Shown: positions 1-15,497, numbered from the stretch's first letter. The stretch: DNA of 64,000 nt from Pachyseris speciosa (GCA_016490735.1 JAEMWC010000235.1:523501-587500); one strand, 5' to 3'. Notes: generated by a model from the sequence alone, not told the origin. Program-made: numbers and translations.

Positions 1-602
1 CCTCCACAAAATCGTAAAACAGCATGGGCAAAGAGGGGGCGACGAGCAAACGAAAGAAAAATCTTTTGAGAGTGCTGGGTGTTATTGGCAGTTGAAGAAA
101 CAACATCCAACAACTGCCAAAAACACCCAACACGGTGTTTAAGCTCAGTCAACATGTTGGACCCAACAAAGTTGGATGTTTGTGAATGATGTACGAAATA
201 AATCATACATGAAAGTTGGATGTTGTTGGCCAACAATGTCGAAAGCGTTTGCAGGGGTCTTAATCCCACCAAAGATGAAATTTTGTCCATCATACGGTAC
301 TGAATATTATTGCATAATTTATGAGTATAACGCACCTTTTAAGGGGCTGAATTTTTTAAAACAACAACAAGGAAATGAACTTACCATTCGTAGATAAGGA
401 TATTATTGTTATACAAGGAGCACAGTTATTCAGGCACGAGAACTGTTAATTAAACGATGCTCAAATCGCTTAAAAAACATGTCCACTGTACTCGATCTTG
501 AAGGCTTGAGACGTAGTCTTAGGCGGAGATAAAACTGTGCCAGTCAAAATGTTATTTTAGATATAAATAATTCACTAATTATAATTATATTTTTATTCCC
601 AG
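1..602. other. Intron sequence upstream of the first visible TRPA exon
   Basis: No ankyrin-like coding stretch was seen. Bases about 68-240 contain repeated inverted words (ttggcagttg / caactgccaa, caacatccaac / gttggatgttg) typical of a small hairpin repeat. The rest is unassigned. Confidence 0.5.
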
Positions 603-879
603 CCGCTGACAGAGATGTTGATGCCAACGTGAGGGAACTTGTAGGGATAGCAGACCTGCAGAGTAACACAGTTCTGCACATGGCCGCCTGGAATAATGAC
701 GTAAAAACCGTGGAACTGTGTCTTGACAATGGTGCTGAAGTTAACGCTCAGAAAAGTAGCTCGGGCACAGCACTTCATTTGGCGGCCACTAAAGGGAACC
801 TTGAAATGGCCGAATTTCTCGTTTCAAGAGGAGCCGGCGTGAACGTGAAAGACGAAGATTCTAAAACACCCTTGCACAG
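603..879 (+). CDS. TRPA-like exon: ankyrin repeats
   Basis: Acceptor at 601-602 (tattcccag) and donor at 880 (cacag/gtatgg). Reads ankyrin repeats with motifs [31 protein letters not shown] and [11 protein letters not shown], ending KTPLHR. Phase 1 in, phase 2 out. This is the first exon of the gene visible in the window. A decayed copy of this exon occurs at 30339-30607. Confidence 0.9.
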
Positions 880-3800
880 GTATGGTGGGTTTAAAGTGCC
901 TATGAAGCGAAATTTGTTTCTTGCTAATTTTAAAGTTTACCCCTAAAAACGCAAGAATCTCAAAATTTGAGGTGCTTGTGATTAAAATTGTTGATTTTAC
1001 GAGCATTTGAAGTTGGGCTATTTTGCCTTTAAAAATGGTCAGGTGTCTGGGTCGTGATGTGACGTCATTTTGGGTACAAAAATGTGTTTGCGCTTATGAA
1101 TTATAGTGAAATAGTTGGAATACTTGTCCCCAAAATTACGTCAAAATTACGTCACAGCTATTGTCACGTGTCTTTTTGGCCGCGCGATTCAAATGCCATT
1201 TTTGAAGGCAAAATAGCCCAATTTCAAACGCTTGTATAATCGCCGATTTTAATCAAGAGCACCTCAAATTTTGGAATGTTGAGTTTTATGGATTAAACTT
1301 TACAATTAGCGAGAAACAAATTTCGCTTCATAGGCACTTTAAAATAAACAACGAAGCGTACCGTTTCATTTTGGGATAATTTGGTCGAAGCAGTCATTTT
1401 CAAGAAAAAAAGTTAGAAAATGCCTTCATGATATTCTCCCTTGAGAAAAAAATAACGCAGGGCATTGACAAGGTCCAGTAGCCCTTGGTGTAGCCTGCAT
1501 AATTATAAATAGATTTTATTATTATCTCGCCTCAGTCTAGTCACCATCTTATCTTATACCATCTTGTGTCATATCGTCTCTTGTAGGGCCGCCCTGTTTA
1601 ACCAGACGAAACTTATAGAATTCCTGTTGGACAAAGAAGCCAAATTGAACGCACGTGACGACGAAGGTCGTTCACCATTTTTGAATGCTGTTGCTTCTGG
1701 TCACTTGGACTCGGCCCGAGTTCTCCTCAATCGTGGCGCTGATATCAATGTTAGAGATCTGCTTATGAAAACCTGTGTTCACATCGCGGTGGAAAAAGAA
1801 CATTTGACGATGCTCGCTATGCTTCTGGAGAGTCGCTCAGGCACAAAGAATTTGAACAAAGGAGATGTGTTTGATAGAGTTCCTCTACACTATGCTGCAA
1901 GGACGAAAGATATCAAGGTAATGTGGTTAAATTGTCCAAAATGACTGTGATAAAATTCATATATTTGAACTGCGGATTAAAGAATGAAGCCCGATGAGAA
2001 TAATCATGGCGGTTATGAATACCACTTAGGCAGTAGTGAAAAATTCAGGCTTGTACGGGAGTCGAACCCATGGCCTCTGCGATACCGGAGCAGTGCTCTA
2101 CCAACTGAGCTAACGTAACACTGAACTGGGAGCTAATAAACCCGTGAGTGATGAATAAATGACCGTGAATATCATATAAAATTCATATATTTTGAACTGC
2201 GGATTAAAGAATGAAGATGAGACTGATCATCGCAGTTATGAACGGTTTTATTACGATCCAACAAAATGACCAGCTCCCAGTTGGCTGGTTAACTCAGTTG
2301 GTAGAGCATTGCACCGGTATCGCAGAGGTCGTGGGTTCGACTCCAGGCTTTATTTTCACTACTGCCTAAGTAGTGTTCATAACTGCCATGATTACTCTCA
2401 TCTTCATTAAATTGTACAAGTAGATAATAATAGATACAGGTAGATAATAATAGATACTTAACAGGTTGACTGTCAGTCAGCCCAAGCTACTCTTAATAAG
2501 CGAGGCTCCTCGGTAAACGTTCCACTGGATAAGGATAACGCGAGCTATTGTAAATGGATTGGTCAATGATTAACAAATAAAAAAGCTTTAACCGTGCTTT
2601 GTTCTGTTATAAGGCACGCAAGGAAGTGACGAGAGCACGAAAGAAGTAGGAAGAAGCACGAGCCGTAGGCGAGTACTTTTAACTACTTCTTGAGTGCTCT
2701 CGTCACTTCCTTGAGTGCCTTATAACAGAACAAAGCACGGTTAAGGCTTTTTTATTTGTTTTATAATATAGTTTTTCCCACATTTGTAGCTAAATTCGTT
2801 TCAGTTTGTGAGAAAACTGAGCAAATTTTATTCTCAGCTTGCGCGCGCGGAATGGCGTCAGTGATCGTACATATTGCGTCAACACTGTCTTGTTGTAAAA
2901 ATTCTTTTTAACGGGCGGTTAAAACCGTTCAGGTAAAACAAGCATCACTTAGAATTCGTGTCGTCAGTTGTATTATATGACTGTTCTATTTTAATCGACA
3001 AGTTTATCTTATGATTTGTGAAAAATGCCAGATTTGTAATGATTTTGAAACTGCACGCGCAGACAGCAAATGGCGTCATCCGCGTGCTTTGTACTCTCAT
3101 AAGGCACGCTCGATTTCAATGAAACGATGCGCGAGCTATATTATAAACTTAATTAGTCAGCGGAAATCAGTGATTCATTTGCATCAATGGATTGTGGCGA
3201 AATTATCCCTAATCTGCTTGCAGTTACAGGTATGAATTCAGTCTTATCGTACTCTGAATTTGATTACAATTAAGTACTATCGGTTAAGATCGACAAACAA
3301 TTGAAATTTGTTTATAGAACACGTTTTTTTTTTCATATATAAAAAGGAAGTGTGTTCCAAATCCTCGGGGCGCACACAGCAAAAGCCCTGTCACCATAAG
3401 TTTTAGTTTTAGACATAGCTTGTGTCAACAAGTGTTGAGAGTTCGAACGTACAGCAGGAGATCTGCCAAGTATTGAGGGCAGAGACCATTAAGAGCTTTG
3501 CAGACAAAAAGAAGATGCTTGAACAGGATACGATACGAGACCGGCAGCCAGTGGAGTTTTATTAGCGTTGAAGTAATGTGGTCGTGTTTCTTCACACCAG
3601 TAACAAAACGAGCAGCAGTGTTCTGGATAAATTACAGCTTCTTAACTTTATACTTTGGCAGTCAAAAATAAAGATGGTTGCAGCAATCCAATCGTGAAGT
3701 TATAAATGCATGTGCAACCTTGGAGGAAGAATACTCATCAAGATACTTGCGAGCTCTGAACAAGTTCCTTTGGTGGTAGACTGAAGACTTACAAACAGAA

Positions 3801-6800
3801 TTTATTTGGTCATCGAAGGTCATATGACAGTCAAAAAGCTGTTAACGCTTTTGGCTAATGCCATTTACTTAATATTTATTCTGTAGATTTTGGAGCTTGT
3901 GTTATCCAAACACTTGTGTCAGGGTAATTGTTTGCAAGACGAGAATCAAAAGACACCCCTTCACATAGCAGCAGAAGGGGCCTCATCTAAGCATGTTGAA
4001 GCATTGGCAATGCATATGTGCGGTGGTGTTAACGCGCGAGACGAGCAAGGACGAACACCTTTGCACAGTGCCGTAAGGAAAGGGCAGAGGTAACCGCATA
4101 CTTTTTCATTATTTGCTTCTGTTTGTAAGTAAGTTCATTTGCTGTTACCATGGCAAAACCAAGATGGCAGCACTGCGATGGGGACGTACAACCACCAAAA
4201 TCAGACGCAAAATTAGGTCGGAACTTTAAAGTGCGCCTAAAGCCCAAAATTTTGTATTCAAGTTTTCAAAGAGTTTTTGCATTGCAAAACAGTTTGAGAA
4301 GCAAAATCGAGAATAGGCCCATGCCTCTCACAGCACGGTCGTGGGGCCATATGACTGGTAGTTTTGCTAACTTTACATAGCTTTTGCGACACATGAAGAA
4401 AAGCCAAATTTCGAGGTGAAGATATTTGCAATAAGTGAAAAGAATTGTTTTATCAAAGAGAAATTTTTGCCTTTAGGTGCATTTTAAAGGGGTACTTTCG
4501 AGTAATTTGGATCTGAACCCAAACATGTGTTTTCAACAGTGGAACAGTTAAAGCATTTTGCAGTTTCCCTACGAAGTACTTTAAGAGATATGCACTTGTG
4601 GTTGGCTATGGCCAAGGATGACCTTGGGGAAATTGATTGCAACTTGAAAAGGTTGGGTTAACTTTTTAGTTTTGTAATTGCGTCTGAGAAACGCATAAAA
4701 GTATACTAGTTTCTTTGTTCGCCCAAGAAATAATTTGAAATCTAGCTTTTCGTGTCAGTCGGGCCATTCATGTAATAGAAAAAGCACTTCCTCGCAATAT
4801 GAACAAACCAGTTACAAGCATTGACGCGACAGTACCCATTTAAGCAGTCTGTGGTTAGGGAATTCGATTGGTGTGGACATGGCCTTACACTCGACTTTCT
4901 TCTTCGGTTCACGGTTATTTCTTGCCCCTTGCACGTGAGGCAAACAGTGATACGGATTGTGCAATAGAGATGGTACCAAATTATGACATTAAAAAGAGGA
5001 CAGGAGTTGAAATGTACTTGGTTCGTTCGTCTTACGTAGGAAATCTTGTATGACGCTACTGAATATAGGGGCAGACGTTGACAGTCGAGACAACAAAAAC
5101 AAGACGCCTCTTATGTGGGCTGCGATGAAAAACCAGTTAGAATGTGCTGAGGTTCTGTTAGACTTCAAAGCATCACCTGACCTGCAAGACGAAAACGATG
5201 ACTCTGCCTTGCATCTGGCGTGTTTTGGAGGTCACGCAGCTGTTGTAAGTTTGCTGTTGGACATTGGTGCAAGTTTAACGCTTCGTAATAAGCAAGAGTT
5301 AACCTGCATAGAAATAGCAGCCAGAGCCGGATCATCTGATGTTGCCATGGCAATTGTCAAGCACGAAAGGTTAGTAGGCGTGATAGTGAATAGCTCATGT
5401 TTAAGTTATCTTTCATTTTACAAGCTCCACAGCAAACAAAATCATTGTCTATTTCTAGTTTCGAACTCCGTAGGCAAACGTTACGATCGCGATCGATGTT
5501 GCGCTTTGACAGACATTCTGAAGTTTGGTTATCGAATGAGAATTCACTTACCTTCCTTCCTTCACTCAAAGGATCCAAGGATGTAATGTCACCATGTAAA
5601 TTTGTAGTCGATTATGAAAAGACGACGTTGGGGCGAACTTCTAACTCCGGCCCTCTTCAGATTAAAAATTAAAAACTGAGAACTATTTTCAATGATTAAG
5701 TCATACAGATACTGGCTTATATAGGAAACACAGAAAATGGGAGTAAGGCGGTTACGTAATCAAACAAAAGGTGTAAATCACAAGTAGAATCAAACTGGAG
5801 AAATAACAATAGGTCGTGCAAACAGGAACTGATAAATGAAGCAAAAGAACAAACTAAATAAATGAATGTTATGTAACCATTTCCGCGTAAGAAATTCCCC
5901 AGTGAGGGCCCCTGAAAAATCACAAGGCTAACCAAATAACAAAATCCCCTATCAGGGTCCTTAAAAAATAGAAAGAACTTCCCCGGGCACCCAAGCCCTT
6001 GAAAGACAGATCCAAAACTAAAATCAGGATTCCCCAGTAAAGCCCATGAACGCAAAAATGGCCACATGAAAAACTGAAAGTGAAAATGGATCTAATAAAA
6101 CATGATAAGTGACAATCCCACTAGCAAACAAGACATGTGAAACGTTCTAATTAATTAATATAATTAATGCGGTGCTTTGAACGAAATGCACGTCTCTTGT
6201 TAACACCACGCCAAATTGTGCGGTCCAATAGGCTTCCCTTTGTAAGTGACTAACAATTGGTCTAAATGTAAGGAATTTTGAATGCTTCAGTTTAATTTCT
6301 TCATTGACATTAAAATTTAAGAAATGTCATGTTCAGAACTATTGAAATGTACCGCCAGTTGGCATGATCTCCTGTTATTAAGCAAACTCGACTTGTGGTC
6401 TTTAAATTCAGTTGATGTTGAACCCACACACTGCAAATTACATTTACTCCAAGTAGCTATGACATGTTTGGAAAAACACGAGAGATTTTGTCGAATATGA
6501 TATTGCACTGGCGACGTGTGGCTGAACTTTTAACTTTGGAAGCCTGAAGTAAGAAGTAATAAGGCTTTTAATATGAGTATGTGTCATGTACTGACAAGAG
6601 ATTTTAACACACCCAGACAACATGGTGGTTCACTCGAAGCATACTTTTCATTCAACCCACGCGTGCGCATGTCATTACTATATATGGTAAATGCACAGGG
6701 AAACCATAACATCTCCTCCACACAAAAACAATGATTAGTCCCTGGCTTGTAAACGGTGCCTAAACCACAATCTAAAAACAAACAAACTAAACCACCAAAC

Positions 6801-8163
6801 AGTATTTAGTACTCTACTGTCTCTAATAAATAACAGGTCAGAGATCGAGTCTCTGTGGTGCCTTGTGCACTCTCTGGCGGTAACGCCGCCCATGGACCGT
6901 AGAACTGGCCGGCGTCGCTTCCGGGGAATCGGTAACTGCAGGTGCTGAAAGAGAATCCACCTCCGGTTGATCTGCCACAAGCATCTCTGGAACAGTACCA
7001 ACCTCACTGGGTGGTGCACTCTGTTGGATTGGCACTGGTGGTAGGCTAACCACTTCTGGTTTGCTGACCTTAACAGTATCGGGCCCAACCGCTGTTGGCC
7101 TCAGCTGGTCGATATGTCGACGCCAAATAACTACTGGTGCCACCTGCACCTCGTACATCAGTGAACCTGTCTTCTTGGCAATCAGCGCTGACACCACTTG
7201 AGGTCCCCTCGATAAATTCGTGACATCACTGAATCACCAACCTCTAACTGACGACGCAGTCCACCCTTCTCATTTGCGGCCTTGATGCTCTACCGATGCT
7301 ATTGGTTAACCGTCTTTCGGTTCAAATTGGGTTTAATCAAATCTAAGCAAGTGCGTAACGGTCTCCAAAGGAATAATTGAGCTCGGCTCTCACCGGTAGT
7401 TGAATGGGGAGTGTTCCTATAGGCTATGAGAAACTTTGCTAACTTCTCCTTCACCGGCTTTTGATGGCTAGTGCTTTCATTTTTACTACACCCAGATGCC
7501 CGTCTTGCCGCTCCTCCAGCACTCTGCCTTGGAGCTTATTGGAGATTACAACTCTCATTCCCCATAAAATCATGGCCGCAACCTTAGTGAACCGTCAGTT
7601 CATTGCGCCGCTCGTAGTATGGCTTGTCTCCATCTACGCGAGCAGACCATCCTTTCACGACGGACTCGTAGACCCTTGATAGGACTGAATCACTACGTGT
7701 TTCTCTAGCAACTGCTTCACTGGTTACAGGTAGTGGCTCAAACTGGGTTGCTTGGAACACCTCTGACGAATCCACTTCCGTCTCCTTATTCTCTTTCTGC
7801 TGAAGGGGGAGCCGAGACAGCCCATCAGCCGCTTGGTCGTACTCTTGTACTCTATGTTGTAGTCGAAACCAGTCAGGAACAACGTATAGCGTTGGAGTCG
7901 GGCACCAGTCATGGAAGGAACTCCCATCTCTGGGTAGAAAATGGAGGTGAGGGGATTGTGGTCTCTTTCAAGCGTGAACCGCCTCCCATAGAGGCACACA
8001 TGGAGCCGTTTCATTCCCCCCCCCCCACACACACACAATTGGTAACGCTTCCTTGTCAATCTGTGTGTATATGGGGAGCAGGGAATGGCGCAGTGGTGAG
8101 AGCACTCGCCTTCCACCAATGTGGCCCGGGTTCGATTCCCGGACTCGACGTCATATGTGGGTT

Positions 8164-8207
<44 letters not shown>

Positions 8208-11200
8208 CGGGTTCTCCGGTTTTCTCCTCTCCACAAAAACCAACATTTCCAAATTCCAATTTCATCTGCTTGTAAAGCGCATTTGATCATATACACATGG
8301 AAAATTGCGCTATATAAGTTCTAAATTATTATTACTTGCACTCTATCTTGGTCAACGATGGGACGAAAAAGCTATTGGTATTTAAGCAATAGAAGACTTT
8401 TTCCGTGTTTACATAGCCTCATCTAAACACGAGGGGGTCTGGGAGAATTCGAGACAGTTATGCAAACCCGAGACGCAGTCGAGGGTTTGCATAACTTTCG
8501 AGAATTCTCCCAACCCCTGAGTGTTTAGATGAGGCTATGTAAACCCGGAAAACAGTCCTCTATTGCTTTTATAAAATATTTCTATAAGATAATTCGACAA
8601 ATGGGAAAATTTGTTTATTTACTTCTTGATTGATATAGATTTTCTAAATACACGCTCTGAACAATCCTTTTTCCTACTAGCCAATCATAACGCGCAACTG
8701 ACAACACATGAACCAATCAGAATTCGCGTTATAAAAGTCAAAATCAAGTGGAAATTTTTGGCAAGCCACATGCGAGCGCCTCGTTGATCAAAGCGATTTC
8801 AGCTTTGATTCCTCCTAAATCGAGCAGAAAAATACCAAACGTTCGGCGAGAACTAGAAGAAATGTTCAAAATATACTATTCTGTAAGGAAAGAACTTCAA
8901 GATGAGAAGTTTTTTAAGCTGGAAATAAATGTCACTGTGCTTTACCGCTACTGAAAGTGAGACGAACTTGCCCGATTTGGCAGCCCGAGAACATGGTTGA
9001 GAAGTTGAATCACTCATCGTGCCTTGTGAAGTTTTGCTCATTAGGAATCACAGCCCAAGCAGCGGATCCAGGTTGTAGTATATTTTTAAGCTTAGAAGGT
9101 CTCAGAGTAAACACATTTTATGCTAATTTGACAGCCTAAACGCGGCAACCGATCGGCCGCGTAAAGTTTGATTAGAAACATTTATCATATAGTTTGGTGT
9201 TCGTTTTCGTGTACATTTTTTAAAATAAAGAATGTCTTATAGAGGATTTTATTGTAGTACTTAATGAGAAATTACTTTGAAAAACGTTTACTGGCTATTT
9301 TGTTGCATATTTTGTCGTCTTAGCTTCGATTTAGGTCGTCTAGCTCACGATCATTGAGGCAGGCAAAGTGCTGCGGTTTTTCTTTTTCTTTCTTTCCTGG
9401 GCGGAGTCATGGGGAAGAGATATCTAAACCCCAAATCGAAATTTGGCATTTTTCTTTTCACCATTTCCTTAATATTTTGTACTTGAAATGACTTTACGAG
9501 TCTAGCGAAAGCTTTGAAATGTTTTCAAATTGTACCGGGAAACACAGAGAGCGTGGGGGAATTGGCACGAGCTGTTGAGGTGAACGGACGCCATTTTCTG
9601 AGCTCTGTGTCTTATCCATCAAATGGAGTAGAAAGAGGGCTCTTTTCGTTTAGAAACAAAGTCAGATAAAGAGAAGAACGTCGCGGAAACAGGTAAAGAT
9701 AGTCATAGAAGAAAAAAGACAACAAGAGGCTCCCAGACAGATGACGAAGCTTCGAAGTCAGACGGAACGAATCCGCCCATCATCATGGTGGCGACGCTCG
9801 CTGAAATCAACCGTAAAATCGACCTCGCTCTAGCTGGAATAAAGAAAATCGACGAGCTGAAGGAAAAACAGCGCCTATTGGAGAAAGAAAATTCTGATTT
9901 CAAAAGTAACTGAAAGAGCTGTGTTTATTCAAATTGACAATCACATGAAAAAACACGATCTTTACCCGCCGCTACAATCTGCGTACAGAAAGAACCATGT
10001 ACAGAAACGGCACTTTTGAAAGTTACTAACGATATTCTGATGAAAATGAATTCTCAGCATGCTGTTCTACTTGTCTTATTAGACTTGAGCGCAGCCTTCG
10101 ATACAGTTGATCACGGTTTACTTCTGCGTAGACTTCAAACTTCATTTGGAATTTCTGGAGCACCATTAGATTGGTTCACCTCGTACTTGATGGCCAGAAG
10201 ACAACGTGTTTCTATTCCCGGCGCCCTCTCTGACAGTTGCTCTGTTGATTGGGGTGTTCCACAAGGATCCTGTCTAGGTCCCCTATTATATATCATCTAC
10301 TCTTCAAAACTATTCCATATAATTGAACGACATCTTCCAGACTCTCATTGCTATGCGGATGATTCACAATTATATCTTTCCTTCAGGCCTGATGTGTTGT
10401 CTAGCCAACAAGACGCTACATTTGCCATGCAAAATTGTATAAAGGACATACGCTTTCGGGATGGAACACGACAAACTCCTTCTCAATGATGAAAAAACGG
10501 AATTTCTTATCATAGGAACCCGACAGCAGTTAACTTAAGTTAATATTTCTTCGATTACCGTGGGCAACTCTGATGTAATGAGATCGTCAGTTCTGAAAAA
10601 TCTCGGTGTTTTTATTGATCACAAGCTGTCGATGAACTCCCACGTAAACAAAATTTGTAATACATCATTCTATTATCTTCATAACATTATGCGAATAAGA
10701 AAACATTTATCGCGTAAATCCACCGAGACCTTAATTCATGCGTTTGTGTCAAGCCGATTAGATTACTGCAACAGCTTACTCTATGGACTTCCACAAGTAC
10801 GAATTGAAAAGTTACAAAGAGTTCAGAATGCAGCTGCAAGACTAATTTTCAAGGAACCGAAGTTCAGTCATATCACACCAGTCTTATATCAGCTTCACTG
10901 GCTTCCAATTAAGTACCGCATTGAATTTAAAATTCTGCTCTTTACCTTTAAAGCTATTCGCGGCATGGCACCTGATTATATCTGTAAATTGATCAGTCGA
11001 AAATCATCAACTAGATATTTACTCAGATCTAGCCAAAGAATTATGCTTGAGATTCCTAGTGGCAAGATACTCTCAACACTTGGAGGAAGAGCTTTTTGTT
11101 ATGCAGCCCCGAAGCTTTGGAACAATCTGCCCTGTAAAATATCTAGCCTTGACTCTCTTTGTGCCACCTCAAAACATATATTTTTAAACAAGCTTTTAAC

Positions 11201-11251
11201 TTGTAAATCTTCTACATTTTAATTCGTCAAATATTTATTGTTCACTTTGTA

Positions 11252-11284
<33 letters not shown>

Positions 11285-11407
11285 TATACATTAATTTATT
11301 TTTAATCATAACTGCTTGTAAATTTCATTTATTTTTAATCATTTTTTTTTTAATTGTAAAGCGCATTTGATCATGTTCGGCATGAAAAATGCGCTATATA
11401 AGTTTCA

Positions 11408-11452
<45 letters not shown>

Positions 11453-14242
11453 TGAGTGAAAGGTTAGAGTTCGCTCATAAGTCCATGGTGCCTTGACTGA
11501 GAGAGCCGGCGCTCAACAGAAGACTCTATCAACGCTCACCGAAAGTGTCAATAAATTAACACAAGTTGCCAATCGGTTGAAAAGGAACGCGCTATAAAGC
11601 TCGAAAGCCATAGCAGACTGAAAAATCTTATTTTCTATAACATCCCTGAAGAGCGACAAGAATCCAGTGCTGCGACTGAAATTTTGTTATACACCTTCCT
11701 GGAGAAAACCTAAACATGGAAAAAGAAGAAACCAATGAAATACCGATTGAACGGGCACATCGCCTCGGCAAGGTTAAAGATAAAAAATACGCCCAATCAT
11801 TGCAAAATTTAGCTTTCACAAAGATAAATACTATCAATTGCCCGTACACTGGCAGAAACCAATTATGGCATTTCACAGGATTTTCCGAGAGAGATCGGTG
11901 AAATACGGAAGGGTTTAATCAAAGCAATGAAAGAAGCAAAGAAAGATGGTCATGATACAAAACTGATTTACGACAAACTGTATATAAATGGTAGAAGATA
12001 TAGACCAAGTGTTTAATATCCCGGGATAACACCAATCAGTGCCATGAGCAACCGGAGAACAGTCTTACCGCAACGGTGATCAGATTTTCAAGTGTCTTTA
12101 CTGGAGCCTTTAAGCCGGACCCAATTTAAGTATACTTTTATGTCTTTTGTAATTAATGTACCTATTCGTTGTATTTGAGCAAATTACGCGAAAGGACCGA
12201 CGACCTTACGAATAGCTTATGCAAATATCGGAGTACCTAGTTTAATTTTTGTCTCCCGTTTTTTCTTCTTAAAAATGTCTAAAATAACCATATCTTCGCT
12301 CAATGTTCGAGACATGGCTAATAATGAAAAAAAAAAAAAAAAAAAAAAGAGAGAGAATTATTCTACTGGCTCAAAAAGAAACGTTTTTCAATTTACATGT
12401 TACAAGAAGCTCATTGTACGGAAAGTCTTCTGAAAATTGGGCAGCTGAATGGAGCTATACAGCTTTATTCAGTGGTCTGACGAGCAACAAAGTAGGTGTC
12501 TCTATTCTTTTTAATAACACCTTTTCCTTCAAAATCTTAAGGCAGAGGGCAGATACATTATTGTTGATTTGGAGGTTGGTGAGCTGACCTTGACGATTTG
12601 CAACATTTAGGCTCCGAACACAGATGACCCAGCTTTCTTTAAAACTGTAAGCGAACAAATGTTGTCATTTAAATGCGATGAAATTATTCTCGGCGGAGAC
12701 TTTAACTTGGTTTTGGATATAAGACAAAAAGGGTGGGAAACCAACGACACACTGGAATTCTTTGAAAGAACTTAAATCTATTCAGAGTAATTTTGATTTG
12801 ACTGACATATGGAGAGATTTAAACCCTGAGGAAAAGAGATATACTTGTAAACGGAATAGACCAGAAGTACATTGTCGCCTAGATTTCTTGTTGGTTAACT
12901 TTAGTATTGCTGGAAGAATTTCAAATGCTGATATTCTCCATGGATACAAAACCGATCACTCGCTATGTAAAATTGACATCAATTATCATTCAAATCCCGG
13001 AGGTCCAGGTTTCTGAAATTGAATGGTGAAGTTGATTACGTGAATGCTATCAAAACGACAATCACCAAGACAGTCAGCCAATACGAAAGCGATGATGGCG
13101 TCGATGAAGTGTTATTATGGGAAATGATGAAAGTCAAAATTAGAGATGCCTAATGAAAAATGAAGAGGCTAACATTGAATGTGAATTAGCCGCCCTAGAA
13201 AAGCAATTGTAACAGGATGTAAACAATATTAAAGAGGTTCTTGAGGAACAAAAAAGATTAAAGAAAAATGGATTGGAGAATATCTTGCAGTAGAAACCAA
13301 AAGGTGCCATAATAAAGGCCAGATGGTACAACGAAGATGAGAAAAATAGCAAATATTTCTTGAATTTAGAAAATAGACATTGTAGGAGGAGAACAATAAC
13401 ACAGATTGAAGCGAGCAACGGTTCATATGCTACTAATGACTCAGATATTTTAAAAGAATGTAATTCTTTTTATAGTATCTTTACGCTTCAAAAAACACTG
13501 ACAACTTATTTTTCGGTCAGGAACTTCCTACACTTAATGAGATCGATAAGCAAAAACGCGAAGGATTAATGACTGAAAAAGAATGCTTAGAGGCACTAAA
13601 ATCAATGGATTCCGGTAAATCGCCTGGAACGGACGGCCTCGATCCCGCAGAATTTTATAAAGTGTTCTGGAACGATGTCTTTTCTTTCTTCGTATGTTGC
13701 CTTAACCAAAGTCATCAGAAGGGTAAGCTTGCTATAACGCAAAGAAGGGGTATCATTACTTTGATACCCAAGAAAGACAAGGCACTACAAGAACTAAAAA
13801 CTGGAGACCCATAACTTTATTAAACTGTGATTACAAAATTTCATCCAAGGTGATTGCCTCTCGACTCAAGGCTGTTTTGGAAAATTTAGTAGACAACGAC
13901 CAAACTGGTTTCTTGAAAGGGCGCTCCATTGCAGAAATCATATGCTTAATTAACAACGTCATATCATACACAGAATAAAAGAACCGGGTGAGAACCGGGA
14001 GCAGGGTTGGCGTAGTGGTGAGAGCACTCGCCTTCCACCAATGTGTCCCGGGTTCGATTCCCGGACTCGGTGTCATATGTGGGCTGAGTTTGTTGGTACT
14101 CTACTCTGCTCCAAGAGGTTTTTCTCCCGGTGCTCCGGTTTTCCCCTCTCCTCAAAAACCAACATTTGATTTAATTTGATTTGATTTGAGATTTGTAATT
14201 AGTAGGCGAAGAGCCACCTCGTGGAAGTACTACTAATAAATC

Positions 14243-14291
<49 letters not shown>

Positions 14292-15450
14292 TATTAGAAC
14301 ATTCCCGAGTTACTTTGAGAAAGCATTCGATACTATTGAATGGACATTTGTTGAGAAAACATTCCGTCATTTTGGTTTCGGCTATAAACTTGTTTTATTG
14401 TGATATCCAACGCTGTGTTATAAATAAGGGTTGGTCGACAGGTTTCTTTGAATTGGGCCGAGGTGTAAGGCAGGGCTACCCTCTCGCCTTACATTTTTAT
14501 CCTGTGTGCAGAGGTGTTAGCTTCTGCCATTCGTAAAGATAATGAGGTTAAAGGAATCACAGTAGGTAGCACTGAATGTAAGCTCAGTCAATATGCAGAT
14601 GATACCACTCTGATTTTAGATGGTACTCAAAATTCGCTTGAGCGCTCATTTGATATATTGGAAAAATTCGGTGTGGTTTCGGGCTTACGGGTAAATTGTG
14701 AAAAAACTGAAGCTCTTTGGATTGGCTGCAAGAAAGGGTCAAACCAAATTTTATGCTCTGATAAAAACCTTAAATGGGCGGATGGCAAAGTTAGGGCTCT
14801 AGGTGTTTGGTTCTGCATTAATCATGAAGAGAGTAAGAGGAAGAATTACGAAGAGAAGGTTCATAAGGTAGGGAAATCTTAAATAATTGGTTGATCGGTA
14901 AAATTGCAGTTATCAAGGCTCTAGCTGCATCACGGCAACTTGTTTACGTTATGTCGTCAACAACGTGGTGCTCAAAATTGATGAAAGAAACAAATGATCC
15001 TCTTTTTAAATTCCTTTGGGACTACAAGGGTAATAAGATTAAGCGGACTGAGAGGATAGCAGATTACTAAGGTGGAGGCCAAAGTTTTTTAGACATAATG
15101 GAATTTAATAAAGGCTTGAAAATCTCATGGATACTTAAGTACCTTTCAAAAGACTGCAAATCTAAATGGAAGAGTTTTTTCTATTTCCATTGATCTAAGG
15201 TAGGCGGAAAGTTAGTTTTTCTCGGTAATTTTTGCATCAAAGGATGCCCGAAATCTTAATATAAAAGATGCTTTTATCCGATCCAAGAACTTGTTGAGCT
15301 GTGGGCGGACTTAAACTATAGATATTCCTTTGCCTCCCAAGCTGATTTCAGTGCTAGCCATATTTGGAACAACTCGTTGATCAGAATCGCAGGCAAGACT
15401 ATCTTCTATAAACACTGGGTCAATGCAAGGTTGATGAGAATTTATGATTT

Positions 15451-15497
<47 letters not shown>

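Noticed and set aside
2059..2346. tRNA genes
   Set aside because: A and B boxes are present but the cloverleaf is broken and the sequences belong to a repeated SINE body.
5370..5586. Continuation of the ankyrin frame past 5369
   Set aside because: A donor at 5370 and the in-frame join to 17331 are better; the extra residues show no ankyrin pattern.
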